Positions 63,163 to 64,000 of a stretch of 64,000 bases of DNA are shown here, piece by piece (the first letter of the stretch is position 1; each line of letters begins with the position of its first letter). The translations under genes were made by a program, and so were the position numbers. The notes under the pieces are model-generated. The model ran no database searches. It had not been told where the DNA came from and was given only the letters and a program-made list of their open reading frames with translations. The stretch spans positions 1 to 64,000 of the forward strand of contig NZ_JAACFU010000006.1 in the NCBI RefSeq assembly GCF_029051725.1. Reading direction: 5' to 3'. The stretch comes from Bradyrhizobium sp. CSS354. GTDB taxonomy: Bacteria > Pseudomonadota > Alphaproteobacteria > Rhizobiales > Xanthobacteraceae.

Positions 63163-63210
63163 CTGGACCTGGATCAACGCAAAATGCCCCAGACTTGGAT
63201 CAGCGCAAAA
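63163..63210. promoter_or_regulatory. Direct repeats in the caspase divergent promoter
   Basis: Two copies of TGGATCA(A/G)CGCAAAA at 63170-63184 and 63196-63210, spaced 26 bases start to start, lie in the 121-base gap between two divergent caspase-like genes. The first sits within TGGACCTGGATCAA, one base off the known FixK/FNR-type TTG(A/C)-N6-(T/G)CAA. An oxygen-linked regulator is only one possibility. Confidence 0.35.
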
Positions 63211-63270
63211 ACTCCGGTTCATATGCGGTCTGCTCAGCCTGAAGCAAACGAACGGGCGCAGTGTGCAAAT

Positions 63271-64000
63271 ATGTTGGTGAAGCTAACACGCTGGCTGAAT
63301 GGAAACAAGAAGTTGCGAGATTCGGCGATTGCTCCTAGTCTCAGATTACCGGTGCCGCTCGGCAAGCCATTTGGCGGAACTCCGTTCGTGAAATTCGTTC
63401 GCACGCTTTGCTTGATTGCTTGTTCCATGTGCCTGTCTCTGCTTCTTTCGCCAGAGGCGCACGCTGACGGGCGTGTCGCGCTAGTCATAGGCAATGCGGC
63501 ATATGCCAATGCCACATTGCTCCGCAACAGCCGCAACGATGCTGACGACATCTCCGATCAATTGCGTCGCCTCGGGTTCGAGGTCATCGACGGTCGCGAT
63601 CTCGATGGCCGTGGCATGCGCGCTGCATTGGCGCGTTTTGCGCAGAAGCTGCGGGGCACTGATGCTGCGTTGTTCTATTATTCGGGCCATGGGCTTCAGA
63701 TTGAAGGTCAGAACTACCTTGTCCCTGTCGATGCCCAAGTCGATCCCGATTCAATCGTGACATTCGACCTCGTGAAGCTTGACGATGTTGTCGAAGCGCT
63801 CGGATATAGCTCGGGAACGCGACTTATGGTTCTGGATGCCTGCCGGACCAATCCGTTTGCGAAGGCTATAGCCCAACGCAGCGGCAATCGCGGCGAGGAA
63901 ATCACCCGAGGACTTGCCCGGATCGACCGGACTCAGGGCATGTTGATCGCCTATGCGACCCAGGCCAACGCGGTGGCGGCTGATGGTACCGGCCGCAACA
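63271..64000 (+). CDS. Caspase-family (C14-like) exported protein, cut by window end
   Basis: The first 243 residues of a longer protein; the frame is open to the window edge. A polar N-terminus leads to a signal helix (FVRTLCLIACSMCLSLLLSP) with cleavage after AHA near residue 69. The mature part is a caspase p20 domain: GRVALVIGNAAYANATLLRN, LFYYSGHGLQIEGQNYLVPV with the catalytic His, and RLMVLDACRTNPFAKAI with the catalytic Cys. Both residues are present, in contrast to the divergent gene. The start at 63271 is the first ATG; an internal ATG at 63427 lies in the signal helix. It may cleave proteins in the periplasm; domains beyond the edge are unseen. Confidence 0.85.
   Translation, partial: MLVKLTRWLNGNKKLRDSAIAPSLRLPVPLGKPFGGTPFVKFVRTLCLIACSMCLSLLLSPEAHADGRVALVIGNAAYANATLLRNSRNDADDISDQLRRLGFEVIDGRDLDGRGMRAALARFAQKLRGTDAALFYYSGHGLQIEGQNYLVPVDAQVDPDSIVTFDLVKLDDVVEALGYSSGTRLMVLDACRTNPFAKAIAQRSGNRGEEITRGLARIDRTQGMLIAYATQANAVAADGTGRN

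Noticed and set aside
1..64000. CRISPR array, tRNA, rRNA or transposase
   Set aside because: No regularly spaced repeats, cloverleaf-like sequence, rRNA-like blocks or transposase motifs were noticed; a tRNA or covariance-model scan would be needed to exclude small RNAs.

Overview
The window looks like chromosome from a Bradyrhizobium-like alphaproteobacterium. The clues are high GC, many short orphan proteins of a kind common in Bradyrhizobiaceae, orphan twin-arginine ABC substrate-binding proteins, many class III nucleotide cyclases, and sigma-EcfG-type promoters. This assignment rests on protein style only. No rRNA, tRNA, CRISPR array, insertion sequence or replication origin was recognised.

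Layout. 0.4-9.6 kb: P-loop kinase, zinc-ribbon nucleotide cyclase, CBS protein, and two orphan ABC substrate-binding proteins flanking a compact histidine kinase / receiver / receiver-cyclase operon. 9.9-16.2 kb: arylamine N-acetyltransferase, a LysR regulator divergent from a flavin oxidoreductase and an MFS transporter with a dyad between them, then an alpha/beta-hydrolase-cyclase fusion. 16.2-24.8 kb: small proteins, gene remnants and a giant cyclase-ATPase-TPR protein on the minus strand. 24.8-29.6 kb: a second giant cyclase-ATPase-TPR protein and a patatin-like protein with altered catalytic residues. 29.7-37.8 kb: a stress island (CsbD, DUF3606, PepSY-like, YflT-like, YidB-like and GlsB-like proteins) with sigma-EcfG-type promoters. 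37.9-44 kb: a DNA-maintenance block (PHP/PolX, MOSC, ATP-dependent DNA ligase, RNase HII, topoisomerase IB); the ligase also has an EcfG-type promoter. 44-51.9 kb: porin, iron-permease-like and DUF1003 membrane pair, glycosyltransferase cluster, small orphans. 52.2-56.5 kb: a GH13 enzyme overlapping a GMC oxidoreductase fused to a 3-keto-disaccharide hydrolase domain. 57.8-64 kb: OmpA-like protein, HExxH protein, pseudo-caspase fused to a formylglycine-enzyme domain, and a divergent caspase-like protein cut by the window edge.

Two themes stand out. The first 28 kb holds five intact class III cyclases and a remnant of a sixth, so cyclic-nucleotide signalling dominates there. From 30 kb on, general-stress genes and DNA-repair genes share one promoter type. 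Many genes from 16 to 60 kb are interrupted by single-base indels, often in short homopolymers. This may be real decay or residual assembly error, and such genes are marked. The best candidates for undescribed biology are the GMC-hydrolase fusion with its GH13 partner and the pseudo-caspase/caspase locus.
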